From the NCBI RefSeq assembly GCF_002042885.1, contig NZ_MVFY01000002.1:310001-374000 (forward strand): a DNA stretch of 64,000 nt, in the 5' to 3' direction. The DNA comes from Citrobacter portucalensis (GTDB lineage: Bacteria > Pseudomonadota > Gammaproteobacteria > Enterobacterales > Enterobacteriaceae). The position numbers and the translations under genes were made by a program. The notes under the pieces are model-generated. The model worked only from the letters and a program-made list of their open reading frames with translations, ran no database searches and had not been told where the DNA came from. Shown piece after piece: positions 17,116 to 26,237 of this stretch (positions are counted from its first letter, which is position 1; each line of letters begins with the position of its first letter).

Positions 17116-18031
17116 AATCAAAACTGATCTTCTTTTTAGCAGACGTTAATGCTTTCAGGTTATCTGACATGGGAATGTTTAAATTAATGGCTTTCGGCGG
17201 AATCGGTGACTGAAACCATTTATTGTACAGCGCAGTAAATTCGTTGCTGGCCATCAGCGAGGAGAGAGTGTCATCAACAAATTCTTTAAATTCTTTATCG
17301 TGTAACGGGAGTAACAAGCCGGCCGGTAGCGGGGCGCTGAGCGCAATGTCGGAAAGTTTATAGTCTCCAGGATTAGGCGTTTGCGCGATCATCCCTTTGA
17401 GTAAAACCGTACTGGAGATCAGTGCAGAATACTCACCATTCTTCAGTTCATTGAAGGCGGTAATGTTGTTGGTATCGAGTTGAATATTAATATCCAGGTC
17501 ATTGGCGGCATTCACTTTTTGCAGTTGCTCAACGTAAATCGTGCCGCTTTTTACCAGTACGCTATGTCCGGAAAGCTCTGCCAGATTGTCGTTGCTTTCA
17601 TTTTTACGCATGACGAAGCGGGTACTTGAAAAATAAAACGGAAGCGAGAACTCGCTAATGCTGTGGCGACTTTTCGAATAAAAGGCCGGGATACACATGA
17701 TGTCTGCCATGTGATTTTTAATCAGGACAAACTGCGATGCTGAGTTAGCTTTTACCCACTCGACCTTCAGGTTTTTAAGCTGAAGTTTTGTCTTGAGCGC
17801 GCTGACGATACTGTTGCAAATATCAATGGAATAGCCGGCAGGTACGTTGCCATTCTGCCATGAGAAAGGAAACGCATCATCCTGATAACCAAGGGTAATG
17901 CTTTTCTTGCTGGCGATTTGCTCCAGCGTGTGCAACGGCAGGGCTGAGCCTGCTAAGCATGGCGTTGCTGAAACTATTAACAGGACAAAAATCGTCAGCA
18001 TGCGCTTTACCGGGCGAAAGAAGTCAGACAT
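17099..18031 (-). CDS. Orphan GltI-like periplasmic binding protein with altered ligand site (first of two)
   Basis: 310 residues from the ATG at 18031, chosen because AAGGA lies 7 nt upstream and a signal peptide (cleavage near PCLA-G) follows; a longer reading frame back to 18151 would run far into the upstream gene. GltI-type binding protein: the C-terminal 'YNKWFQSPIPPKAINLNIPMS' closely follows the GltI C terminus. An Arg is kept in 'FYSKSRHSISEFS', but the Asp pair of the amino-acid site is replaced ('YSALISSTVLLKG'), so the ligand may differ or be absent. It overlaps the GGDEF-EAL gene by 8 bp and the next binding-protein gene by about 17 bp. Confidence 0.82.
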   Translation of the reverse strand: MSDFFRPVKRMLTIFVLLIVSATPCLAGSALPLHTLEQIASKKSITLGYQDDAFPFSWQNGNVPAGYSIDICNSIVSALKTKLQLKNLKVEWVKANSASQFVLIKNHMADIMCIPAFYSKSRHSISEFSLPFYFSSTRFVMRKNESNDNLAELSGHSVLVKSGTIYVEQLQKVNAANDLDINIQLDTNNITAFNELKNGEYSALISSTVLLKGMIAQTPNPGDYKLSDIALSAPLPAGLLLPLHDKEFKEFVDDTLSSLMASNEFTALYNKWFQSPIPPKAINLNIPMSDNLKALTSAKKKISFDYEKYN

Positions 18032-20216
18032 TGCACAGTCCTTCTTCAATGACCTCTTTGGCAAATGCGGAAAGCACTTCACGCTCGCGCAGCGGATAGC
18101 TAAAGAAATAGCCCTGAACATTCTGGCACTCAATGTCGCGCAGAATGTCACGCTGCTGCGCGGTTTCTACCCCTTCAGCGGTGACCGACATATTGTACTT
18201 ATGGGCAAACTGAATCAGCATCACAATCAAATACTGACTGGCATTATCTTGCTGGAGCTTATCGACCAGCGTGCGCGCTATCTTGATGCGAGTGAAAGGA
18301 TAGATCAGCAGATAATCCAGTGCCGCGTAGCCGGTGCCTAAATCATCCATCGCGATTTCAATGCCCAGAGAGCGAATCTCTTGCAGCACGGGTAAGGCAA
18401 TCGACTTATCCAGCTTTTCGGATTCGGTAATTTCTATTTCAAGACGTTCGGCTGAAAGTTGACTGATGCGTAACGCATCTTTGATAACGTCAACCAGTCC
18501 TGGGCTGTGCAGTTGGTAGGCCGATATATTGACGGCTACCCTGATACGCTCCGGCCATTTGGCAGCGGCTTCACAGGACTGACGAATAATCCATTCGCCC
18601 AAACGGACAATCAGACCGGAGTTCTCGGCGATGTTGATAAAATAATCAGGGTAAATCAGACCCTTGGTGGGATGATTCCAGCGTATCAGCGATTCGTAGC
18701 CATATACGCTTTCATCTTCCAGATTGATGATTGGCTGGTAATGAAGCTCGAATTCCTTGTTATCAATACCATCGATGATTTCCTGATTAATAAACAGGCT
18801 GTGGGTATGCTTCATCACCATGCCGTCTTCGAAGAAATGGAAGCAACCCCGGCCATGATGTTTTGAGGCGTACATGGCAAGGTCGGCATTGATCATCAAC
18901 GTCGAGGTATTATTGCCCTGATACGGCGCGGTGGTGATACCGATACTGCAGCTGATGGAAAAAGTATGCGTACTCCAGGTAAACGGGGTGCTCAGCGCAC
19001 GAATAATCCGCTTCGCCAGCCGATTCGCTTCTTTGATGGCGTTATCGCTGACATGTTGCAGAATGGCGAATTCATCACCGCCCAGACGCGCTGCGATATC
19101 GTTAGGTCCCAGCAAGAGCTGCAGGCGCTGGGCAACGCTGATTAACAGCTCATCGCCCGCTTTATGACCAAAGGTGTCGTTTACTGGTTTGAAGTTGTCG
19201 AGGTCAATCAACAGCAGGTTAAATGGTTTTTCGTCCTGATGGATTTCACTGACGCGTTTATCTAACGCCTGGCCAAACGAAACGCGGTTGGGTAATCCGG
19301 TCAGTGAATCATGATGGGCCATATGCTCCATCTTTTGCGACATTTCATGCATTCGTTGCAGATAGCCGCGTTCTTTCATGGCGACGCGCAATTTTTCAAT
19401 CGCCCCGGCCAGATGTCCAATCTCATCGTCCTGATCAAGATAGGGCGTTATACAGTCCGTCTCTTCATGGGCGATGCGGGTAAGGGAGTTAATCAGCAGC
19501 GGAACCGGACGGAATAAACGGCGCATAAACATCGTGACCAGTGCCAGCGTTACCAGCAAAATCAGGACGAAAATGATACTGCTTTTTTTCAGCATCGCAT
19601 CGTAGGTGGCGTAGAGATCGCTTTTTTTTCCAATGCTGCTAATCAGGCTACCGAGGATCTCACCTGAAGGCGTCAAAATAGGAACGGCGCTGATAAAGCA
19701 CTCTTCGCCATTAATTTGGGCGAAGCCAACATAGTAGTTACCCAGCACATCGCGCGGCAGACGACCGGGGAAAGAGATGATCCCTTCACCCTCTTCTGAC
19801 TTGTTGTTGATGCCAACAAACCCTTTCTCCGGCGTATACAGAAACAACCAGGTGGGGCTATGGGTCTGTACTGATGCCAGTGCCAGGACGTCAACCGGGT
19901 TATAACCGGTTTGCATAATAGAGTCGGTGTCACCAATCTGTCTGTCGGAGACAATGCGGGATATCTGCCCTGCGTCGCTGGTTTCGACCGAAACGGTGGT
20001 ATACACGTTGCGGATGATGTAGGTCATAATCTGTGCATTCGCTTCAGCCCGCTGTACCCACTGCTGATAAGAAAAGTTATCTATCAGGCTCCAGTTGGTA
20101 AACGCGCCAGCACTAAACGCAATAACGATACCCGCCAGCAAGAATTGCGTTATTTTGCCAGTGATTGAATGTTGCCACCCTTTTATTGCTTTAAGGGAAA
20201 ACAGAGACTTTGCCAC
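18024..20216 (-). CDS. Membrane GGDEF-EAL c-di-GMP enzyme with periplasmic sensor region
   Basis: 730 residues, GTG start. TM1 (about 22-45), periplasmic region (about 45-215), TM2 (about 218-242), HAMP-like linker (about 245-300), GGDEF (about 310-470), EAL (about 485-725). The cyclase motif RLGGDEFAIL is intact. The EAL domain keeps most metal and catalytic residues (ESL at the EAL position, VNIS, EITES, DDLGTG, AEGVET, VQGYFF), though the usual KIDR is KIAR. Either a cyclase, a phosphodiesterase or both. First gene of the operon with two binding proteins, lapG-like and lapD-like genes; the overlap with the next gene suggests that the binding proteins act on its periplasmic region, as NspS does on MbaA in Vibrio. 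No good Shine-Dalgarno sits directly before the GTG. Confidence 0.88.
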   Translation of the reverse strand: MAKSLFSLKAIKGWQHSITGKITQFLLAGIVIAFSAGAFTNWSLIDNFSYQQWVQRAEANAQIMTYIIRNVYTTVSVETSDAGQISRIVSDRQIGDTDSIMQTGYNPVDVLALASVQTHSPTWLFLYTPEKGFVGINNKSEEGEGIISFPGRLPRDVLGNYYVGFAQINGEECFISAVPILTPSGEILGSLISSIGKKSDLYATYDAMLKKSSIIFVLILLVTLALVTMFMRRLFRPVPLLINSLTRIAHEETDCITPYLDQDDEIGHLAGAIEKLRVAMKERGYLQRMHEMSQKMEHMAHHDSLTGLPNRVSFGQALDKRVSEIHQDEKPFNLLLIDLDNFKPVNDTFGHKAGDELLISVAQRLQLLLGPNDIAARLGGDEFAILQHVSDNAIKEANRLAKRIIRALSTPFTWSTHTFSISCSIGITTAPYQGNNTSTLMINADLAMYASKHHGRGCFHFFEDGMVMKHTHSLFINQEIIDGIDNKEFELHYQPIINLEDESVYGYESLIRWNHPTKGLIYPDYFINIAENSGLIVRLGEWIIRQSCEAAAKWPERIRVAVNISAYQLHSPGLVDVIKDALRISQLSAERLEIEITESEKLDKSIALPVLQEIRSLGIEIAMDDLGTGYAALDYLLIYPFTRIKIARTLVDKLQQDNASQYLIVMLIQFAHKYNMSVTAEGVETAQQRDILRDIECQNVQGYFFSYPLREREVLSAFAKEVIEEGLCNV

Positions 20217-20826
20217 GGATTATGTTAATTCCTGAAAAGATTATTCGATACTAAAATTAATTTCTGTTATTACTTGATGGAATATTATTGTTGCAAATAA
20301 GTAGATGAAAGATGTGAAACGTAATGACGTAACAAATAACTAACATTGAACCATGGTGAGTAATGACAAAAATAACGGTATGCGAATATAGATAACGCTG
20401 CTCTTTTCGTCAATAGGCAAAAGTGTACATAAAAATACATTTTCTGAATGCCCCTTTCAGGATATTAATGTTGACATTCATGGTGCTTGAGAAGATTTTT
20501 TATACGTACTGGTTGGAGGTGTTGGGAAACTGACAAAGGCTTTTTTGTTTTTTACTAAACATCAATGAATTAGCAGTTTTTTGGACAGGCATTTTAGTGA
20601 TTTCATCCCCGCCGGATGTCCATTTTTGTCTATAAATGGGTATTTATTTCCTGATTTGATATGAATAACATGCTCTCTTCATTATAGAACCTTATTTTAT
20701 TTTCTCAGTGCGCGGTCAATGTTGACAATTTTGCTATGGTTCATCGGCTGACCCAAAAGGATTTGTTTGTGACATTCGAGTCTGGATTAAAGTCCTATTG
20801 GTATAGTGCATAGCGGATAAATTGAT
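20217..20826. promoter_or_regulatory. 610-bp divergent regulatory region of the c-di-GMP/chemosensory genes
   Basis: AT-rich and without a convincing gene. It holds the second copy of the adhesin-upstream motif (20461-20478), a related inverted repeat (TCAATGTTGACAATTT, 20716-20731), and a candidate extended -10 element TGGTATAGT (20799-20807) 19 bp before the TTG start of the plus-strand EAL gene. On the minus strand TATAAT (reverse of 20681-20686) may be a -10 for the GGDEF-EAL operon, with a long leader. Confidence 0.5.
20461..20478. promoter_or_regulatory. Second copy of the AATGT-N2-ACATT motif
   Basis: GATATTAATGTTGACATT matches the adhesin-upstream motif at 1681-1698 in 17 of 18 bases, including the inverted repeat AATGT (20467-20471) and ACATT (20474-20478). 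It lies between the two divergent c-di-GMP transcription units. Binding protein unknown. Confidence 0.45.
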
Positions 20827-23037
20827 TTGGACGCAATAATAAATTCAAACACGATAAAAAACATTCGGGAATGGTGCCTGCCACTTGTCTTACCTGGCCT
20901 TTTTTACCCGCTGGCACAATATCTTAACGGTTATAGCATTCTCAATAATACTATTTTAACAGTTTACGATCTCAAGCTAGCCGTATTTTCTGCCGCATTG
21001 GTCTTGTTTGGTTTTCGGGTGTTGCCGGGATTTCTTCTGTTCCTGACGGTCATGTTTGTGGTCGGTCCGCAAAATGAACGGGTAGATGCGTTGTGCCTGA
21101 TCATCGCGTCGACCTTAAGTTATGCCGCGTACCGCAAATTCACCGGCAGACGCAGCTGCGTTAGCTTTGGTCGCATCAAAATTAGCTTTAATCGTCTGCT
21201 CTGGCTTTGTGGCTACAACGTCCTGCTGTATCTGGTGTTCAGCAAACTCTTTGCAATGTTTGTCGCCCACGGACAACGCCCCGATGTGGATAACATTCCG
21301 GCGTTGAGTCTGGGCATGCTGGTACGTATTCAGGGGATCATCAACGGTTGCCTGACGGGGATCCCTTTATTTTACAAGATTTACCGCATCATTCGTCGAC
21401 CGTCTTTCCTGCTGACCTTTCTGCGGGCCATTGCCGAACAGTGTAAAGGCAATGTCGGCGTCTACGGCGTTATATCCTGGTGCATCTTGCTGTTTTTTCT
21501 GATGTTCTTCTTAACATCACCGGATAATTTGGATGTTTTTTTCTCTATCTATAGCCTGATCCTGTTATTTCCGTTGATGTTGTGGGGAGCAATCAAGATT
21601 GGCCACTTGCTCACAATGCTGGTGTGGACGATCGTATTAATCATCTTAGGCAAACATAACGACAGCTATATCGCCAGCAATGTTAACTTCATGCTGCATC
21701 AGGCGCTGGTTTCGACGTTGATCTTTGTCTTTTCACTCACCATTGTGATCATGGGGGTACTGGCAAAATTTACCCGTCAGCGTTTTAACCAGGCGCTGCT
21801 GCTGGGGCTGACTGACCCGATGACAGGCATGGCAAATTTACGGGCGCTGAAGACGGAGCTATTTACCACTGAACGCGCGACCGTATGTCTGATACAGATC
21901 CCCGAGCTGGAGCTTTTTTCGCGTCGCTATGGTTTTCATTTCCGCGCCCGCTACCAGAAGATCCTTGCTGAGCATTTGCGCAGACATCTGGTGAAAAGCG
22001 AGAAAGTCTATTACCACGCGGGTTATGATCTGCTCATCCGGCTGGAAAATGGCACCTGGGAGCGGCTATGCGATCTGTATCAGGCCGCCAACAGTTTTCG
22101 TCTCTTTTACAACAACCATCGGTTGGGTTTTCGCAGTGGTTTGGGCTATTGCCTGATTAACGATCTGAGTGATGATATTTATCAGCTGGTGGGGAAACTG
22201 GGCATGGTGGCGGGTTTATCTCTCACCAACGGCAGGCCGGAAAACCTTGAGGCGCAGCATAGCCGGATCCTTGGCAACCACATTGTTGATAAAACGGAAA
22301 TTCGCACTGCGCTGCAAAATGCGCTGGATAACAATGCGTTTGTCCTGATGGCACAGCCAATAGTCAGTACCCACGGTGAAGCGCCGTATCATGAAATATT
22401 GATCCGTATGCTTAACGAACGGGGTGAATTTATTCCACCGAACAGTTTCCTGCCGGTTGCTCATGATGCGGGGCTGGCACCGGATATCGATCTCTGGGTT
22501 ATCGAAAACACCCTCAAATTTATGCGTAGCCACCCGCAGCGTTGTTTTTCTATTAACCTGGCACCAGTAACGGTGTGTCGTTCAAATATTGTCATGAAGA
22601 TCACCCAACTCCTGCACGACTACGCGGTGGAGCCACAGCGGATTATTTTTGAAATAACGGAAGCAGATACGTTATCAGACAAAGAACAAACCGTGGAAAC
22701 GCTACGTTTAATACGTCAGCTGGGATGTCGGGTGGCAATTGATGACTTTGGCACCGGGTTTGCGAGTCATGCGCGCTTGATGAACATCGAAGCAGATATC
22801 CTGAAAATAGATGGCTCTTTTATTCGACGGATCACCGAAAGTGAAATTAGTTACTACATCGTTGAGTCATTCTGCCGCGTTGCTGAAATGAAAAAAATGC
22901 AGGTGGTCGCTGAATTTGTCGAGAACGCCACTATTCAGGCCTGTCTGGAAAAAATGAATGTGGGCTGGTTACAGGGATATCACATTGGCAAACCTACGCC
23001 GCTGTTCACACTCGAATCACAGGGCGCTAGCTCCTGA
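20827..23037 (+). CDS. Membrane EAL phosphodiesterase with degenerate GGDEF, YfgF-like
   Basis: 736 residues, TTG start (no strong ribosome site). The N-terminal 320 residues contain about eight or nine hydrophobic segments, an integral membrane sensor region like that of YfgF. The GGDEF domain is degenerate (AGYDL where GGDEF is expected). The EAL domain looks active: E-I-L at the EAL position, Asn in FSINLAP, Glu in FEITEAD, Asp-Asp in AIDDFGTGF, Lys in LKIDGSF, Glu in VAEFVEN, Gln in LQGYHIG. Expected to hydrolyse c-di-GMP. It lies 45 bp before the MCP gene on the same strand, so it may be the off-switch of the pathway whose on-switch is the cyclase at 30.2 kb. Confidence 0.85.
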   Translation: MDAIINSNTIKNIREWCLPLVLPGLFYPLAQYLNGYSILNNTILTVYDLKLAVFSAALVLFGFRVLPGFLLFLTVMFVVGPQNERVDALCLIIASTLSYAAYRKFTGRRSCVSFGRIKISFNRLLWLCGYNVLLYLVFSKLFAMFVAHGQRPDVDNIPALSLGMLVRIQGIINGCLTGIPLFYKIYRIIRRPSFLLTFLRAIAEQCKGNVGVYGVISWCILLFFLMFFLTSPDNLDVFFSIYSLILLFPLMLWGAIKIGHLLTMLVWTIVLIILGKHNDSYIASNVNFMLHQALVSTLIFVFSLTIVIMGVLAKFTRQRFNQALLLGLTDPMTGMANLRALKTELFTTERATVCLIQIPELELFSRRYGFHFRARYQKILAEHLRRHLVKSEKVYYHAGYDLLIRLENGTWERLCDLYQAANSFRLFYNNHRLGFRSGLGYCLINDLSDDIYQLVGKLGMVAGLSLTNGRPENLEAQHSRILGNHIVDKTEIRTALQNALDNNAFVLMAQPIVSTHGEAPYHEILIRMLNERGEFIPPNSFLPVAHDAGLAPDIDLWVIENTLKFMRSHPQRCFSINLAPVTVCRSNIVMKITQLLHDYAVEPQRIIFEITEADTLSDKEQTVETLRLIRQLGCRVAIDDFGTGFASHARLMNIEADILKIDGSFIRRITESEISYYIVESFCRVAEMKKMQVVAEFVENATIQACLEKMNVGWLQGYHIGKPTPLFTLESQGASS

Positions 23038-23082
23038 TGACCAAAAAAAGAGTAATTTCTTCTCAGGTAGAGAATAAAAATC

Positions 23083-25173
23083 ATGAGTGACATTATTAAA
23101 GTAAAAAATCGAACGGCGAATACCACCAGTGAGGGACCGCGCGCTCGACTATTGTCCTGGCTGCACAACATCCATCCCGGTGTGGCGATGAAGCTCGGTA
23201 TGATTTTGGTTGTTTGTATCGCAACGTTGCTGATTGGCGCCTCTTTTATATTATCGTCTTATCTTTCCAGAGAATTGCAGGTCAATGCGCTGGAGATGAT
23301 TAAAACCAACACGCGGATATTCCGCAACAGTATTTCTAACGAGTTTCAGCGCGTGACTCGCGATGCGGAACATTACAGCAATGTTTATATTAATAATTAT
23401 CAAAACGTTGCCAATAAACCGCTGCGTTATATGGACTCTACTGAATTAAAAACGGTGCTGAGCAACCCGAATACTAACTCACATTTCACCGAGTTAACCA
23501 GCGTATTTGCCAGTACGTTTATTCTGCAAGGCGAGCAATTTGTACGTGTCAGCAGTACGTTACTGGCGAGTTCAGGCAATACGGCAACAGCAACAGCGCT
23601 AGGGCATGATAATCCTGCGTTGCCGCTGCTTTTGAAAAATAAACCCTTTTCCGGTGTGGTCACACTGTTCGGTAAACAGTTTATTAGTCACTACGAACCG
23701 ATTGCCGACAAATATGGTCAGGTCGTGGGGGCCGTCGCGGTGGGTTTCGACGTCAAACAGAGTTTGCAACCGATCATTCAGCGTTTGTTGAATGTGCATA
23801 TTGGTAAAGATGGCTACGCCTATGTGCTGGATGCCGGATTTGAACCTGGTCGTATGTTGGTCCACCCCTCGTTGAGCAACCAGCAGGCAATTAATATTAC
23901 CGATGCCAATGGTTTTAAGCTGTTTGCCGACATGCTCGAACACAAGAATGGCATCACTTACTACAACTGGGTGAGCGGTTATGGGGCATTGCCGAAGACC
24001 AAAGTTGCCGTTTATGAATACGTTGAAGGGATAAACTGGATAATCGCCACCACCAACTATGTTGATGATGTCGCCAAGAGCAGCAATCTGGTGCGTAACG
24101 GTCTGCTGCTGTTTACCGCGCTGCTGCTGCCCATCATTTTACTGCTGATTGCTGTGGCCAGCCGTTTCCTGATTTCCCGGCGCTTAAACCGTGTCCTGGG
24201 GATTGCACAAACCATTGCCGAAGGCGACTTAACGGTGGATGTTCAGGTCGATCACCACGATGAGATCGGCGAACTGCTGAGTGCGGTGGAGATGATGCGT
24301 CAGCGTCTGCACTCGTTGGTAGGCGGTATGGTTTCTCATGCAAATTCGGTACATCAGGCATCTTTGCATATTACCGAAGCGGTCGATGGGCAGGCATCAA
24401 CCAGCGTGGAAACCTCATCTTCAGTGGCTGAAATTACCTCCACCATGGAAGAACTGTCTGCCTCATCGACACAGATAGCCGAACACTCACGGGCGGTTGT
24501 GGATATTGCCAACCAGACGCTCGAGGATTGCAATAAAGGCTCCGAGTCGATGTCGCAATTGCTGATGCGTATGACGGATATTGATACCGACAATCAGCAA
24601 AATATGCGTGAAATCATGATGCTCGGTAATAAGTCGACGGAAATCAGTCGCGTGATGGTGATCATTAACAGCGTCGCGGATCAGACGAAACTTATCGCCT
24701 TTAACGCAGCGCTCGAAGCTGCCAGCGCCGGGGAAGCCGGTAAGCGTTTCTCGGTGGTGGCAGCTGAAATCCGCCGTCTGGCTGATTCGGTGACGGAATC
24801 GACGGTTGAAATTGAAAATAAGATCAGTGAGATCCAAAACGCGATTAATCGTCTGGTGCTGAACGCGGAAAAAGGCGGTGAGAGCATTAAAGCAGGCGCA
24901 ATAGCCTGTAAAGTCAGTGCTGAACATCTGAACGATATCGTTGTTACGGCTGAGCAAACTTCGACGGCGGCGCTGCAAATATCGCTTTCAACACAGCAAC
25001 AGAAAACGGCGAGTAATCAGGTGGTCATGGCGCTACGTGAGATCGTTGTTGCCAGTAACTATACCTCGCAATCTATCAAAGACATTCTGGTTGTCAGTCA
25101 GGATATGACACAACTGTCGAAAGCGCTGAAAGAGGCTTCGTCCTCATTCACACTGACGGAAACAGATGCATGA
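23083..25173 (+). CDS. Methyl-accepting chemoreceptor (WspA position)
   Basis: 696 residues; AGGTAGAG precedes the ATG. TM1 (about 36-62), large periplasmic Cache-type ligand-binding region (about 63-340), TM2 (about 345-368), HAMP (about 370-425), cytoplasmic signalling hairpin with the conserved tip 'ADQTKLIAFNAALEAASAGEAGKRFSVVAAEIRRLA'. The C terminus ends TETDA with no CheR-docking pentapeptide. It is the receptor of the adjacent CheB-CheR-CheA-CheW set; the stop overlaps the cheB start (ATGA). The ligand cannot be told from the sequence. The tip departs from the flagellar receptor consensus, as expected for an alternative-function pathway. Confidence 0.93.
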   Translation: MSDIIKVKNRTANTTSEGPRARLLSWLHNIHPGVAMKLGMILVVCIATLLIGASFILSSYLSRELQVNALEMIKTNTRIFRNSISNEFQRVTRDAEHYSNVYINNYQNVANKPLRYMDSTELKTVLSNPNTNSHFTELTSVFASTFILQGEQFVRVSSTLLASSGNTATATALGHDNPALPLLLKNKPFSGVVTLFGKQFISHYEPIADKYGQVVGAVAVGFDVKQSLQPIIQRLLNVHIGKDGYAYVLDAGFEPGRMLVHPSLSNQQAINITDANGFKLFADMLEHKNGITYYNWVSGYGALPKTKVAVYEYVEGINWIIATTNYVDDVAKSSNLVRNGLLLFTALLLPIILLLIAVASRFLISRRLNRVLGIAQTIAEGDLTVDVQVDHHDEIGELLSAVEMMRQRLHSLVGGMVSHANSVHQASLHITEAVDGQASTSVETSSSVAEITSTMEELSASSTQIAEHSRAVVDIANQTLEDCNKGSESMSQLLMRMTDIDTDNQQNMREIMMLGNKSTEISRVMVIINSVADQTKLIAFNAALEAASAGEAGKRFSVVAAEIRRLADSVTESTVEIENKISEIQNAINRLVLNAEKGGESIKAGAIACKVSAEHLNDIVVTAEQTSTAALQISLSTQQQKTASNQVVMALREIVVASNYTSQSIKDILVVSQDMTQLSKALKEASSSFTLTETDA

Positions 25174-26237
25174 ATAGCAGCAACATTCGGGTGCTGATCC
25201 TCGACCTGGGCAGCGCATCGCGTAATGAGCTGGTCAGGCAACTGGAGGATCACCCGCACATTAAGGTGGTGGGGCAAGCAGCCCATCGCAGGCAGGCGAT
25301 CCGACTGTTGCAACAGCTGATGCCGGACCTGCTGATTCTGACGCTGGATATTTCGAGCGCCGATAACGTCGAGATCGTGGAAACGATCATGGCAACCAGC
25401 GCAATCCCGATCCTTGTCATGAGATTTTGTCCAGAGAATCAATGGGATGATGATTACATTTCCCGTGGTGCGTTAGCGGTGTTGCACCATAGCAGTGATT
25501 CACCACTCTCAACGGATGCTTTGCATCGTAAAGTAGAATTATTGGTCGGTGTAAAAGTCATTCGACATATCAAGGGATTACGCTATCCAAGCGAACCAGT
25601 AATCCCCACTGTACGACCGATGACAGACGTTGTAAAAACGCCACAGGACTGGCCTTTTGTGCTGGCGATTGCCTGTTCGACGGGCGGGCCGCAGGCGCTC
25701 AGTAAGCTGTTACAGGAGCTGCCCGGTACGTTCCCGTGCCCGGTACTTATTGCCCAACATATTGCCGATGGCTTCGCGAAAAATATGGTGCATTGGCTGG
25801 ATAGCGTGACCGATCTGAAGGTGCGACTGGCGCAGGAGGACGATCGGGTGGAAGCGGGGTATGTGTATATATTGCCACCGGAGCAGCACCTGATCGTCAA
25901 AAGCAACCAGCGTTTAGCGGCGATCCCAAGACAGGAAAGCGACGTTTACCATCCCAGTTGCAACCTGTTGCTGGAGTCGGTGGCTGAGGTGTTTCGCGAA
26001 AAAGCCGTCGGACTGATTATGACCGGCATGGGCAGCGATGGCTGCCGCGGCATTGAGCTTATTGTCCGCCGTGGCGGAACAACGCTGGCGCAGGACGAAG
26101 AAAGTTCGGTGGTATTCGGTATGAATAAGAACGCGATCGACAAGCAACTGATACACCGCACGATCCCTCTGGATGGCCTTGCTGCGGTACTGCTTTCGAT
26201 GGCTTGCCACGGGCATGTTGAGAGTAAATTGCCATGA
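25170..26237 (+). CDS. CheB-type methylesterase with degenerate receiver (WspF position)
   Basis: 355 residues. C-terminal methylesterase domain complete: Ser170 (ACSTGGPQ), His197 (AQHIADGF), Asp290 (GMGSDGCRG). The N-terminal receiver keeps the phospho-acceptor Asp60, but the first acidic pair is Asp12-Leu13 instead of two acids, and the conserved Lys region reads ALAVLHHSS. Phosphorylation by CheA may therefore be weak or lost. The family demethylates (or deamidates) receptor glutamates and adapts the array. ATGA overlaps join it to the MCP before and the cheR after. Confidence 0.92.
   Translation: MNSSNIRVLILDLGSASRNELVRQLEDHPHIKVVGQAAHRRQAIRLLQQLMPDLLILTLDISSADNVEIVETIMATSAIPILVMRFCPENQWDDDYISRGALAVLHHSSDSPLSTDALHRKVELLVGVKVIRHIKGLRYPSEPVIPTVRPMTDVVKTPQDWPFVLAIACSTGGPQALSKLLQELPGTFPCPVLIAQHIADGFAKNMVHWLDSVTDLKVRLAQEDDRVEAGYVYILPPEQHLIVKSNQRLAAIPRQESDVYHPSCNLLLESVAEVFREKAVGLIMTGMGSDGCRGIELIVRRGGTTLAQDEESSVVFGMNKNAIDKQLIHRTIPLDGLAAVLLSMACHGHVESKLP

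Noticed and set aside
18032-18151. Upstream extension of the first binding-protein gene
   Set aside because: It lies wholly inside the GGDEF-EAL gene and would put 40 residues before the signal peptide; the ATG at 18031 has a good ribosome site.
20785-20820. FliA (sigma28) promoter before the EAL gene (TAAAGTCC ... GCGGATAA)
   Set aside because: The spacing between the two parts is about 17 bp, not the 11 bp expected, so it is unlikely to be a flagellar-class promoter.
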